A stretch of DNA of 64,000 nucleotides from positions 48,973,257 through 49,037,256 of the forward strand of contig BTRK01000006.1 in NCBI GenBank assembly GCA_036245805.1. Direction: 5' to 3'. Below, one piece after another: positions 11,341-23,039 of this stretch. The notes below the pieces were generated by a model. That model did not search any database, was not told the origin of the DNA, and saw only the letters and a program-made list of their open reading frames with translations. A program made the translations under genes and the position numbers. The DNA is from Pristionchus mayeri. Lineage: Eukaryota; Nematoda; Chromadorea; Rhabditida; Neodiplogasteridae. Each line of letters opens with the position of its first letter. Position 1 is the stretch's first letter.

Positions 11341-12123
11341 ATCGTTCAGCGGTAGGTCAAGTCCGTTGGGCAGCTCGGAAGGCGCAACTTGAATGTTGAT
11401 GGGTCTCTATAAGAATTAACTTGGTAGAAAATATGCAAACTCCCGATCGGCTACCGTATACATGCCGAGATGGTTGACGAGAGGCAGACTCGGCGCTGTG
11501 TAGTTTACCAGAATTGCTGTGAGTTTCAGTATTGCGGAGCATACAGTACGCTTTCTGGTGTATCTGCAATGATGCAGGCATGTACATGAAGTGATTTCGA
11601 ATATAGTTGGCCTGATGAAATTTGGATGGCATACAAGAAGGAAGTCAACTGAAAGGGAACAGGGAGATGTGGGGTAGAGTGGACGGCCCCGCCCCTTCAC
11701 AATCACGGACCTACTCTATGAAGGAAAATTCGTCTGATGGAAGTGTAAGCACACTGTGCACCTGACAATGCACATATTTCCTCAACAAGTTTTTTATTGC
11801 AGGCTTGAAAAAAGAGGCGGTTAGATTGTCCGGCTCTCTCCATATCAAGTACTCTCTCGAGAAGTCTAAACGGCGAGAGAGTGTGTAAACTGAAGAGAGT
11901 CAAAAGATAGTTCACAAGGCGCTTAGATTCCTAGTCGCATGGCAGCCCCTCTTTCTTCCAGACTAGACTGATTATCAGTTGCATCGAGTCCGAAGGGCAA
12001 AGCTCGCGATGTCGTACTATCAGAAATGTCAATGATCTCGTGGTGAACATGCATTCAGAGTGGTGGGAGGGATATCTGGATGCGGTCAGACTAACTATAC
12101 ATTGGAGACATAGCTGTCCAGCA

Positions 12124-12545
12124 GTGGCGGCGACCCCGGAAGCATGAACCCCTGGTCATGGTTTTTTTTGGCATGTGGTGGGGAAACCTCAGCCATGGAA
12201 GATAGACCTAAGGTGCTATAACCGTCGTCATGTACATCGACACAACTAGTATTTGTCGGCTACCGTAACCCGCACTACCGTAATCTGAGTGCTGTGGGTA
12301 TACCACGATGTGGTAAAACGTACCTAAGACGGATCAGGAAAGCTCGGCCGTCTTACCGTAGCCTAGTTACAGTAACCCAAGTACAGTACCATAACTGGCT
12401 ATCGTGAACTGACTTAATATTTTTCTGAAATTTCCATGACCCGGGGTTCATGGTTGCGCATACCCTGTGACACGGTATGCGCACCCATGAATAGGGGTTA
12501 ATGGGGGTCGCCGCCGGCGTGGATTGGAGACCGGCGCACCTATGA
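12124..12545. mobile_element. G/C-rich inverted-repeat element
   Basis: ggcggcgacccc...ggttcatgg at the left pairs with ccatgaacccc...ggggtcgccgcc at the right. The same gtcgccgccggcgtgg piece occurs at 53-69, the left edge of the window, so this is a dispersed family. TACCGTAACC decamers fill the middle. Confidence 0.4.
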
Positions 12546-12827
12546 TTGGAGACGAGCACAGCACGTCTTCTCTACTCGCTTGTGAAGTATGCAATAGCGA
12601 ATCGGCAGTACTGTTTATCGTCTCTTCTCTTTCAGAATCCGGCCACGGATTGCCTTGTTGTGAGCACTTCCCAACTGCAAGGCTTCTTCTCCTCAGAAAA
12701 CATGCGAATAAAAGCAAGCACTGTGAATGGAATACATAATGTTACGTGACTGAGTGAGTGACGAAACACAGAAAAAAAAAGAAAAAAAAGAGAAAAAAAG
12801 CAGAAAAGAGCAAGTGAGGGGAAGCGA

Positions 12828-12922
12828 GCAATGGTCTGGCTCTCCTCAGCTTGCACGCTCTCTCACCGGTCAGAGAGACGAGAGAGCGTGCTAAACGAGG
12901 AGAGTCAGGCGATTGCTCGGGG
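12828..12922. mobile_element. MITE family B copy
   Basis: Inverted repeat with cgagcaatggtctggctctc at the left and gagagtcaggcgattgctcg at the right, about 95 bases. Other copies or parts: 11815-11905, 18890-18985, 22886-22982, 49512-49600, 56011-56107 and 62553-62637. Confidence 0.65.
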
Positions 12923-13436
12923 AAGCGAAAGCAGCCAGTTTGGAGTGGCTATCGAGTGAGAACATGTGCGAAAAGACTCGCGCCTGAATCACTTGCAAAA
13001 TCATTTATCATGGTTAATGTTAGAGAAAGTGAAAACCATGAAGTAGAACAAATATGGTTATCTTCCGTGGGCAACCAGTCCGATAGACTCGCTGAACTCT
13101 GGTAAGCTACATAGCGCCCAACCTGCCTCTCGTCAACCATCTCGACATGTATGCGATAGCCGATCGGGAATTAACCTATTTTCTACCAAGTTGTTTCTTG
13201 CAGAAAACCAATCAACCTGCAAGTTGCGCCTTCCGAGCTGTCTAGCGGCACAATTCGGCACTTAAGACTCTTAAGTTTACACAATTCTCTTCATTCGCCA
13301 CCCTTAGCGTAGGGTCAATGCATGCCGATGTACAGTGGGGGTTCATCATTTTAGAACCCTACGGAGGAAGAAAAATAACGTGTTACAAATACATCATTAA
13401 TCTAAAAAAAAGAGTTTTACAAATGCCAGTTCTAAA

Positions 13437-13655
13437 ATGATACGCATCAATACAGTTGCGGAACTATTATGCAAGGCATATGCAGTTGGAATCATATTGC
13501 ATATTAGCCGTGGTACGCCTGCTTATGAACAAAAGTACTTCAACGGCAGTGGGAGTCGGCCTGTGACTGTCTGCTTGGTTAACGAAGCTGCGGGAGAGGC
13601 ATGGACCTACATGGGAGAGGAGAATGAATACATCGACGATCGAGATTTTGCATAG
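13437..13655 (+). CDS. small frame, possible gene fragment
   Basis: A 72-codon ATG frame. The part AYEQKYFNGSGSRPVTVCLV followed by GEAWTYMGEENEYIDDRDFA has an amino-acid mix like a real protein end, unlike nearby frames. I do not recognise it. Its start overlaps an attctaaaatga-type inverted repeat with 13346-13357. It may be the last exon of a lost gene or of an element. Confidence 0.25.
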   Translation: MIRINTVAELLCKAYAVGIILHISRGTPAYEQKYFNGSGSRPVTVCLVNEAAGEAWTYMGEENEYIDDRDFA

Positions 13656-14590
13656 ACAAACTATTGCATGTGCAAAGCATAATTTTACAACGTTTTGCCA
13701 TTGTTGTTCTAAATTTTTTTTAAATTACGTAAATGATTCGTTGTCAATGCTCTATGCTTTGAATTCTACATTTTAAAGATCGTGCCATTCTGTCAGACCG
13801 CAGATGGGATGGCACAACTCTGCCAAAATGGTCACCCAGAGCTCACACTTTGGGAATTGCGTCCCTAAGGAGAAATGACTTTTCAACCGGAAGCCGAAAT
13901 ATCGATTTTTGATCTACCAAATCTGAAATTCCAAACATCAGATGTGGAAATCGCGCAATAGTTCATTTGAAAGAGCATGAAAAGTTATGTTAGAAATTCA
14001 GAGCAACCAGAATCCTTCAACGTTGACAGCTTTTTCATCACTTTTTATAGACGAACATGAAGCTGTAACACACGTATCACGAGTCAGTGGAGGTGTGCGG
14101 GAACATTTTGAAAATTTTTATCACGAATTTGGCCCATACTATGGTAGTATAATACCCTGGAGAGATGATTTCGAAAAATATAGGTCATTTGTCCCAGAGC
14201 CGGCTTTTAGAAATTTTCCGGTTTTGTGCCGTATCTCTGCTCCCACTTGAGCTAGAAAGGTGGCAGTAGGCTTAAAATGTGTGGAACATTATTTTGAACA
14301 ACTTTTATGTTGACAGCTTTTGTGTGCGATGCCAAATGAAAATGTTATGGTAAAAAGTCCCTTTTTTTAAAGCAAAAAATAAATTTTTTCGACATCACGC
14401 AGGAAACTTGCAGCGGATTTTCTATGCATATTTCGAAAGAAGAAATCAACCTGCATTATATAAAAAATTAGCAAAGAAATTTAAGGGTAGATTTGCATTG
14501 TAATTTTAGGCCAAATGTGGAACTTTGGCAAAATCGCAAAAATCATTATTTTCAAATTCTTTTAAAACTAATTTCTTTCACTTAAAACTA

Positions 14591-15834
14591 TTGGGGTGTC
14601 CGGAAAGTTCGTATAATGCTTCGTAAAAAAGTCAGTTCGCGATCAAATGCAGTGATTGCGCAATCTGTTTGTCAACAATGTATTGCATCATTCTGACGTT
14701 GAGTAGTGAGAGGATTTAATCAGTCTCCTAGTTGCTACATTGATTCTTGTGATGGACTCCCATCTCTACCTCCGAGCAGTTTTACTTCATTACTACCGTC
14801 TTGGCCGATCCGTGAGGGAGGCCCACTCTGCCCTGGCCCAGTCGGAAGGAGCTGACGCCCCCTCAATACCCTTCTGCTATAAGTGGTTCTCCCGCTTCAA
14901 GAAAGGGGAGTTTGGTCTCGATGATCAACCCCGCTCTGGACGCCCTCCCTCCCTCGATCAGCCTCTCGTTCTCCGCACACTGAAGCGCAAGCCCATGGCC
15001 AGTGTGCGTGAGTTGAAGAAGGATACTGGTACTCCCAGATCAACGGTGTCCGATATCCTCCATCGATCTGGGAAGAAGCCGAAACTCCCACAAGTGATTC
15101 CCCATGACCTCTCCCCCGAACAGCTGAAAAATCGTGTTCAAGTCTGTCGGGAATTACTCCATCGTAGATCCAATCTTCGATGGGTCAATTCCATCATCGC
15201 TACAGATGAGAAGTGGATCACGTACGATAACCCTGTGAGGAGACTGCAATGGGTGGATGCAGATGAGAAGCCCACGCCCGTCCCGAAGAAGGAAGAGCAC
15301 GGAAAGAAGGAACTCCTCTGCTTCCTCTTCTCAGTGCTCGGTCCCATCTACTGGGAGATCCTCGCCCCTGGCACCAGCATCAATGCCGACCTCTTCTCTG
15401 AACAACTGGAAGATGTCGCGATCAGAGTCCCTCCCAGACTCCTGAACCAGGGCAAAATTCTTCTTCTGATGGACAATGCTCGCCCACATCGAGCCAAGAT
15501 GACCCAGAAGAAAATGGACGAGCTGAAGATCGAGAGGATTTCCCATCCACCGTATTCCCCGGATCTCTCCCCATGCGACTACCACTGCTTCCGCTCTCTC
15601 TCTGACGTCTGCAAAGGAAAGAAGTTCAAGAATCGAGATGAAGTTGTGAGGGCTTTCGTGAACTGGGCGGTCTCGAAGAAACCCGCATTCTGGAAGAGAG
15701 GAATCGAGACCCTGCCCAATCGCTGGAGGGAGGTAGTGAGAAAGAAGGGGGCATACATTGGTCACTGAGAATTGTAAAGCATTGAATAAAAAATAAAAAC
15801 AAAAAAAATTATACGAACTTTCCGGACACCCCAA
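14591..15834 (+). mobile_element. complete mariner transposon
   Basis: 1,244 bases flanked by TA on both sides (14589-14590 and 15835-15836). The terminal inverted repeats match perfectly over 27 bases, beginning ttggggtgtccggaaagttc. It carries one open transposase frame and an AATAAA near the 3' end. Perfect ends with an open gene suggest recent insertion. Confidence 0.95.
14752..15768 (+). CDS. mariner transposase, intact
   Basis: 338 residues from the ATG (MDSHLYLRAVLLHYY), normal length for mariner. Residues about 1-110 form the paired helix-turn-helix DNA-binding part (CYKWFSRFKKGEFGLDDQPR, VRELKKDTGTPRSTVSDILH). The linker motif reads VIPHDLS, the place of the family WVPHEL. The catalytic triad is DD34D: Asp in ATDEKW, Asp in LLMDNARPH and Asp in SPDLSPCDYH, with exactly 34 residues between the last two. 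No stop or frameshift. It cuts and pastes the element at TA sites, acting on the 27-base terminal repeats around it. I place the start at 14752 because the in-frame codon before it, 14740, is TTG. Confidence 0.95.
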   Translation: MDSHLYLRAVLLHYYRLGRSVREAHSALAQSEGADAPSIPFCYKWFSRFKKGEFGLDDQPRSGRPPSLDQPLVLRTLKRKPMASVRELKKDTGTPRSTVSDILHRSGKKPKLPQVIPHDLSPEQLKNRVQVCRELLHRRSNLRWVNSIIATDEKWITYDNPVRRLQWVDADEKPTPVPKKEEHGKKELLCFLFSVLGPIYWEILAPGTSINADLFSEQLEDVAIRVPPRLLNQGKILLLMDNARPHRAKMTQKKMDELKIERISHPPYSPDLSPCDYHCFRSLSDVCKGKKFKNRDEVVRAFVNWAVSKKPAFWKRGIETLPNRWREVVRKKGAYIGH

Positions 15835-15916
15835 TATCTTTAGAAGCCGTAAATATATGCATTTCGAATTTAAAAGTTTAAAAAATTATTAAGTGTACAT
15901 TTGGAAAGAATTCGAA

Positions 15917-16580
15917 GACAGTCCTCCTCACCTCATGCACCACCACTCGATCACCCATCGTAATCAATAATCAAGTGTTCTGCTTCGCTGATTCAGCCAC
16001 CTATCTTGGCGGGAAGATCTCTCTCCCATTTGATCCCTCTGTCGAACTGGAACACCGAATTCGATTGGGTTGGGCTGCATGGAGCAAGCTTTCTCACCTA
16101 CTCGCCAGTCGCATTCTACCCATGAAGACAAAGAGACGCGTCTTCAACTCCTGCGTCAAATCAACCGTACTCTACGGGAGTGAGACGTGGGCACTTCGAG
16201 CAAGCGACAAGGAACGTCTCAATGTCACGCTAAGGAAGATGGAGCGCAGAATGGCTGGAGTGACACTCAAGGACCGAATGAGAAACGAGAGACTGCGGGA
16301 GATCACTGGAGTACGCGACTGGAATAAGGAGGCCCTCAGATGCAAAGCAAAATGGGCGCTTAAGTTACGGGAGATGCAAGTCAACCACTGGACGCGTGCG
16401 ACTACCGTGTGGACGCCCTACAACCGTGCGCGCCCTCAAGGCCACCCCAAGGTCCGATGGCGCGATGATCTCAAGAGAACGATTGGACCCCTCTGGTGGA
16501 GTACAGCTTATGAAGAGTACAGACCCATCCTCACCTGAGCACTATTGCCTGACGTGATAAATAATTGAATTGAAATTGAA
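15917..16580 (+). mobile_element. RTE-1-like non-LTR element, 5'-truncated
   Basis: The frame 15975-16538 gives the C-terminal part of an RTE reverse transcriptase: TYLGGKI, ILPMKTKRRVFNSC, YGSETWAL, RKMERRMAGVTLKDR, WTPYNRARPQGHPKVRWRDD. The catalytic reverse transcriptase and endonuclease are missing, as expected of 5' truncation. The 3' end is a short repeat (ataaataattgaattgaaat). A 16-base target duplication with one mismatch, ttggaaagaattcgaa, lies at 15901-15916 and 16581-16596. It sits inside the loop of the fold-back element. Confidence 0.88.
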
Positions 16581-17427
16581 TTGGAAAGAATTTGAAAATA
16601 ATGATTTTGCCAAAGTTCCACCTTTGGCCCAAAATTACAATGCAAATCTACCCTTAAATTTCTTTGCTAATTTTTTATATAATGCAGGTTGATTTCTTCT
16701 TTCGAAATATGCATAGAAAATCCGCTGCAAGTTTCGTGATGTCGAAAAAAATTATTTTTTGCTTTAAAAAAAGGGACTTTTTACCATAACATTTTCATTT
16801 GGCATCGCACACAAAAGCTGTCAACATAAAAGTTGTTCAAAATAATGTTCCACACATTTTAAGCCTACTGCCACCTTTCTAGCTCAAGTGGGAGCAGAGA
16901 TACGGCACAAAACCGGAAAATTTCTAAAAGCCGGCTCTGGGACAAATGACCTATATTTTTCGAAATCATCACTCCAGGGTATTATACTACCATAGTATGG
17001 GCCAAATTCGTGATAAAAATTTTCAAAATGTTCCCGAGGGGCCTATTCACTGACTCGCGATACACGTGGTAAGCTGTACATCTCATTTTCACTAATATTA
17101 TGCAGTTTTTAATACTGAATAAAATGCACTCTTTGTTGGAGTGAAATTTTACGCTATACGAGTCGAAAATCGCGCTCAACGATGACGCATTTCGAGTCAA
17201 AAAATTTGCAAACATAAGATTTGGATATCGTGCAATAGTTCATTCGAAAAAGCATGAAAGTTATGTTAAAAACTCCATTGAAACCAGAATCCTTCAACTT
17301 TGACGTCAGTTTGTCACAAATTGTATATGTTTAATTATGATTACAACAGATCTTTTGAGGAACGAAATCTGCACCCACAACTCCTCTACTTGTAAACTAC
17401 GATCTGTCCTCTCGATCAGTTGTTATA

Positions 17428-18325
17428 TCAGGTTGATTCATAATTTTCGCTCCAACACTTTTCTATACTTTACTCGCTTGTGGTTCACTTGTGTTTATGA
17501 CTACTTTGGCAATATTTGAGTGACAATAGGTGCACATAAATTAACTGTTTTATGTGAATCAATTCCACTTCGTTCTGCAGTAAAAAAAAAATTTCGAAAA
17601 AATGACGAATTGACCGGATTTTGAGAGGTGTGTTCAAGCCGTCGCTTAAACAAAACGAATGTGACACAAGGGGTGTACTTTTGTGAAGTAACTAAGTAAG
17701 GGTCAAGGTTTACCATAAACACTTGGAAACGGAATTTCAGACCGTCTCGAAGAGCATGCGTAGTCAAAATTAGCGAAACCGGCTACCAAATTTCGATTTT
17801 TCCATCTTTCCAAATGTGGCTTTTGAATCTAATGCTGAATCTCCACTATTATTTAATGGTAGCATCCACATGATATGCTCGCCCACTTCTGATAAATTTA
17901 AGATCACTAGCTCGTTCATCAGAAATGCGCAGCTCCAAGAAACAAATTCCGAAATATTCATGAACTCAAAGCTTTGGAATTCCTGCCTATCTGGTCAGGC
18001 AGTTTCAAGGCCGATCCGATGCACATTTACTATGAGAATGCCCATTCAAAATACTTTACGAAACTAGTGTTGTTGTGGCGCTATCGTGATTACGAAATGA
18101 GTACCATTCAATCACATGGCTGTGCCAAATTTCAAGTTTGTGCCATATCAGTCTTTGGCATTCCCGTAGAATCGATTGATTATGTATGAGTAGAGGTGCG
18201 CTATGGAGAGCGCACATGTACAAATATAACGCAAAAAGGAATGAAAGAATTAATAAAGTTCGAAGCAAATAATAGTTCAAAAACGACAGGCGTGAAATTG
18301 GAGCGAAAATTATGAATCAACCTAA
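17428..18325. mobile_element. mariner-like element without transposase
   Basis: 898 bases bordered by TA (17426-17427, 18326-18327). The ends are ggttgattcataattttcgc and its complement, matched over about 25 bases. None of the internal frames resembles a transposase, so this is a deletion or decayed derivative. Confidence 0.75.
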
Positions 18326-19253
18326 TATATCTACTCATCTACATGATTTATGACACGTGTGAACTAATGTTTAATGCATATTCAATGTATTAGTGAGTCC
18401 ATTTGTCGTTTATTATCTGTCCACGTAAATATTGGAATACATTAATATCAACGTTTGCAAATTCGTATAAATAACATTGTAGTATGCAGAGTACGACATC
18501 TCTTACATAGAGTAAATATGGTGGATAGCGAATTTGTCTCTTCTTTCGGATGCACCTTGCACTGCAGTCGAATGCCTGCACTTGGATAATTCGACTTTAA
18601 TATCTCATCATAATTCACTTCGATAGTCTTCTTGAGATGGAAGTTATCGCCTCGATAATCCAGGATTTCGGTATCGCGTGCTAGCTCATTCGGAAGAGCA
18701 TGAAAATTTGTCCAAACAACTGCAAATTAGCCAGAATCTCTCAAAGTGGACGTCATCTAGAGACTTTTCGTAGATCATGACATGGTTGACCATGAAGAGC
18801 TCTATAAAATGAAGCTCTGAAAATGCAATATTTTGGGTGCTCTCCTACTCGGAAGACCACGCATTACAATGGGGGCAAATCCTACCGAGGAAGCGGTTGA
18901 CTCTCACCAAACCACACGCTATCTCGTCGATCCGAGTGGGCGAGAGAGTGTGTGAAATGGAGAGAGCAAGACCATTGCTCGTCGCATTTGATGTGAAAAT
19001 TTGGTCCAGTTGTCTCATGCGAATCTAACAGATCATAATCCTATTCCGACGTATAGTGTTTGATTGCTAATCGCCTGTCTGTATGTTCAGACGCCGCTCG
19101 TTGTAAAACTTTTGCAGATACTTCAGATAAACAACGGAAGTCGAAAAATGTAAATACACGTGTACTAAAACACTTGAAAAGATTCATGATTCATGATTCA
19201 TAGTGATAATATTTATGATTTATTTCGAAAGATAATCTATAGATAGAGTTCGA
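18326..19253. other. dispersed repeat remnants, no gene
   Basis: 18650-18840 is related to the tandem repeat at 49950-50760 (shared tcattcggaagagcatgaaa, gacgtcatctaga, gggtgctctcctactcgg). A family B MITE follows at about 18890-18985. Nothing else is supportable. Confidence 0.5.
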
Positions 19254-19345
19254 GAAATTACACCATGCTCTCTTCATTCTACTCACTCTCCCGCCGATCG
19301 ACCGGTCTAGAGAGTGTGTAGAATGAAGAGACCGTGACCTAATCA
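19254..19345. mobile_element. hAT-type MITE family A, right end lost
   Basis: Begins tagagttcgagaaatta and has the family core ctctcccgccgatcgaccgg with a tagagagtgtgtagaatgaa arm, but the outer right terminus is missing. Sequence 19346-20267 holds no gene I can support. Confidence 0.65.
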
Positions 19346-20267
19346 TCTGACAAAGTCCTCAAGAATACATAAATTGAACGATAATATGAATATGCTCGGA
19401 TCCCTTAAAACGGACTCAAGGAGACAGAAATTCGGAAATGCTGAACAAATTAAAGACAAAGACCATAATTTGCAGAACAACAGTTCTAATTGTCCTACAA
19501 AGAGCTCTCGATCTATTTTTACAGCAATATTTTTCGTTGCGAAGCTTGTATTCCCTAACTGTGGCTTTGGGGCAATAGTGCCTTGGAATATGGGTGAAGA
19601 TTGTTGAGTCTACCCAAAGGCATGGCACCCTGCAAATTTAAAGCCCATTCGATCATTGTGAAATCTTATGCCAACCCTCTCCATATCTTACAGAGAACGC
19701 GCTACAAGCAACCAGCACACGGTTGAATGGCTCTTCGTGTTAATGATTAATCAACATAATGATGCATTGGGGAAAATATTCGATCAGCGATGTCTAAAGC
19801 ATCACATTTACACTGTGCATGTGTTTGTTTCATCCAACACGGAACTCAGGCGTAATAACAATTACGGGTATGATCATCTGTTAAAACACATAATGAGCGC
19901 GGCAAAGCATGCTCACGTATGCGCGAAATTACAGCTACTAATAAAATAATTCGTCTCCACTTCTGCGTTTGGTATCGCGAGAACAATTGGTCGAGGAAAC
20001 AAACTGTGATTATAAATTTTAATCTTAATCTCATGCTGAAAAGATCAAGGTTTCAAAATCTGAAAAGAATGCTGAAAAGGTCAAGGTTTCGAAATAAAAA
20101 AAAGAGGGAACTTTTAAGTCTAATTCCGGTATATGAAAAAAGCGATGAACATTGTGGTCTACCCCATAATATTGGTGGTTTGACAATTGATGACACTAGT
20201 TTGTAGCATGCATATTAGAAAAAAAAGCCTTTTTCTCAGATGACTATTAGGCAAACTTGATTTCGAA

Positions 20268-20377
20268 AATTGTACGAGCTCTTAAAAATTCCGATTCATT
20301 CTACTCACTCTCCCGCCGATCGACCGGTCTAGAGAGTGTGTAGAATGAAGAGAGCGTGACCCGAATTTCGAACTCTA
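20268..20377. mobile_element. hAT-type MITE family A copy
   Basis: Core arms cattctactcactctcccg and tagagagtgtgtagaatgaa, ending ttcgaactcta at 20377. The left terminus is diverged. Confidence 0.65.
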
Positions 20378-22830
20378 CTCGGTTATATGTTGTCTTTCTT
20401 CTTCAAGTATTTGCTATTGCGATTCCCTAATGGCATAGCTCAGCATTGGGCGGAGACTTTACAACACAACGATCTGAAGAAGCCGGAGATAGATGTATAA
20501 ACGCCTAGTTGTTAGGTGACGCGACCCGACAATTCTTGCTAAGCATCTTGACATCGTCGTGTGATCAACTCTGTTCTCCCACAGAATACTTCTGCAGTAA
20601 GTGAGTGTGCTCATAATCCTATATGTCTTCATGTTTAGATGTTCCACATCCCTGTGGAGTGTGATGCCTCTTCTTACTGCGATGATATTGCAAGATCTGT
20701 TATGTGCGTTGAACGACGCAGAAAATTGATAAAATAATATGAGATCGGTCGCATAGCCATCGAACAAATCGGAACAGATCTGGGACAGCAGAAAATGGTC
20801 GATTTCGTGAAATTCTCCGTGGCTTCACGATGATGCTGATTCTCCAGAGAGAGAGAGATAATAGTAAGAATAATAATGGCATCGCCAAACCGCCGATTGC
20901 ACCCTTTCGCCAGTATTATTCGTCCGAAAATACGCATACTGATATCTGGCATTTTCACAAATTTCGTGGTAGCTCTCGTGTCCTCCCATTGTATCGCGGT
21001 GAGAGTACCGAATTGCGAACTCTACTCTACTATTCTCGGCCAGAGAATGATGTGCAGAGTTAAAGATCTGGTAATAACATGCCAATGTGTATGCCGATTG
21101 TTTTCTAGAGAAGGAGGTATAAGTTATCTGCAGTGGGCACAAAGGGGACCTGAATGAAGCATTTACACACTTCGCTGAAGGGGCCACTCTTGTCTGTGAG
21201 TGCATATGTCCAGTCCAATGAATCCTTTCACAACGCATAGCTGCATTATCGTTCGTCTTCTGGTGGTCTTTGGAGGTAGCGGATGATCAGTGAGGATGGG
21301 GATATCATTCTTTCGGATTCATATAAACGAGTTCCGATCGCCCTATCGCTACGGTGGATATGTGAGTACACTTTATCGGCTTTTGGTTTTCGTCCCCCCC
21401 CCCCCACCTTCATTCCCATTCGAGACAAGGTAGGCAAAAGGTAGCTCGGGATTTGAGATCTCTCCGTTCGGTCAGAAGATATCGCGAAATTAAATACCAC
21501 CCGGGTAGTATTTGAGGCAATTTTAGGCCTACCGGATCGGTTGTTCCGTAGAAAAAACAGTGATAAGTTAAAATTGGCAAAATTATAATGTTTTTTTTCT
21601 TTTTTTTTGCCTTTACTTTTGGGCATTCGACACAAATAATCACTAAAACTAAACGAAATCCATACAGCTCCCATCTTTCAGAGTAGCTTATGAGTATGGG
21701 TGGATGCTTCCATTAAACACGTTAAATGGGAATTTCGGGATTCTGCGGACTACTAGTGAGGCGATAAAAAACCGATTTCGTCGTTCAAATTTGAGGTTCA
21801 AAATCATAATTGCGAAATCTTTCGCATGGGTAGATGAATCTTTATGAACTTGCTATGATAGGATCCTGGGAGGTATTTCTGATAATTTATCATGTGAGAC
21901 TTCAAGCTCCTCCAGCAAAATCTCCCTGTGAAAATATTCAAAATCTGACACTACCCCACAATTCCGGAATACGTGCCCATTTTCAGAGATTGTTTTCGGA
22001 TGATGCATATCACTCGCAACAGTAGAATAACTAGTCATCATACTTCACGAAAATGATGTTGAAGAGGCGCAATTATTACAGAGCATGGAGTAGTTATCAA
22101 TCTAAATGTTCTTAACCCCTCCATGAGAGAACGTAGCTTCTGGGAAGGGGTTGTCGGACGGCACTTTTGGAACAACTCAATATATTTCCGTGGTTAAGTT
22201 CTCATACCGAGTGCTGATATTTGGCCCAGTTAGAGAGTTCCTGGTGCGCTTTCCGAGAAATGCCAGGCAAACCCCAAAAAAATTGAATATAGAAATTCTA
22301 TTATAAAAAATTTTTTTTAAAAAAGTATTTTTTAATGTAATTTTCTTTAGTAATTTCAAGGTGTATTGTTTTTCATGAAAACTCGAAAAAACGACGTTTT
22401 GAAAGTGTTCAAACCATGATAAAGAGTCGATAATCGAAATTTTCATATTTTTTGGTTGTCGTGAAAAAATTTGTTCGTATGCCAAAAATATATTGACATT
22501 TTCGAAATCTATGCAAAAAAGTACGCATCGGGTCTTAATTTGAGATTTAAAAACCGAAGCCCTCGACTACTGTATGTCATATAATGATGGGAATCTCGAG
22601 ATCTCTCGCTAGGTAACCGTGTCCGATACCGTCATGTTTATGTTAAATGAAATGACGGTATCGGTCAAAATCGAGAGCGCATCGGCGAGATGGTGCTGTG
22701 AAACAACACGCGGAACAACACTGGCCTCAATATCTTGACCTCATCCACTCGTTGACTGTTCAAGTCCCCCGCTTCGCCCTAACAAGCACGGTAATGCTCG
22801 GGTGGTGTAGTTGACCTGGATGTTCGCTAC
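20378..22830. other. no supported gene; poly-C tract and element end
   Basis: Frames of up to 140 codons on both strands show no domain. A run of about 13 C lies near 21393. At 22110-22137 ttaacccctccatgagagaa resembles the TTAA-flanked end of the element at 46900, so a fragment of that family may be here. Confidence 0.35.
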
Positions 22831-23039
22831 TAGAGTTCGAGAAACGATACGACGCTCTCTTCATTATTCGCACTAAACAGGCCGTTCGAGCAATGGTCTG
22901 ACTTTCTCCATATCACACACTCTCTCGCCGGTTAGAGAAAGCGAGAGAGCATGAGTTTTGGAGAGAGTCAGACGATTACTCGGTCGATCGGTGAGAGTGT
23001 GTATATAATAAAGAGACCGGTATCGTTTCTCGAACTCTA
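22831..23039. mobile_element. family A MITE with a family B MITE nested in it
   Basis: The outer element starts tagagttcgagaaacgata and ends tatcgtttctcgaactcta. Its loop is replaced by a 97-base family B copy at 22886-22982 (cgagcaatggtctgac at one end, gtcagacgattactcg at the other). Confidence 0.8.

Larger units (their letters stand above)
11341..13262. repeat. inverted duplication with coding-like ends
   Basis: About 165 bases at 11366-11530 (minus) and 13100-13262 (plus) are diverged inverted copies. Read outwards they give PSLPLVNHLGMYTVADRE and PNLPLVNHLDMYAIADRE, then INIQVAPSELPNG and INLQVAPSELSSG. The differences are mostly not silent. I do not recognise the peptide. The copies may be the ends of an old 1.9 kb element or an inverted exon duplicate; the 13 bases between the two peptide parts are too short for an intron. 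Inside lie MITE pieces at 11815-11905, 12124-12545 and 12828-12922. Confidence 0.4.
14070..17070. repeat. fold-back element with nested insertions
   Basis: Arms of about 520 bases at 14070-14588 and 16585-17070 are inverted copies (paired positions sum to about 31140-31150). After removing the mariner (14591-15834) and the RTE piece (15917-16580), the original loop is only about 100 bases. Sequence outside the left arm (13780-14060) is related to the repeat at 49800-50760. Confidence 0.85.

Noticed and set aside
20459..21674. Minus-strand frames of 94-142 codons
   Set aside because: No domain, no codon bias, no splice partners; the neighbourhood is A/T-rich repeat remnants.
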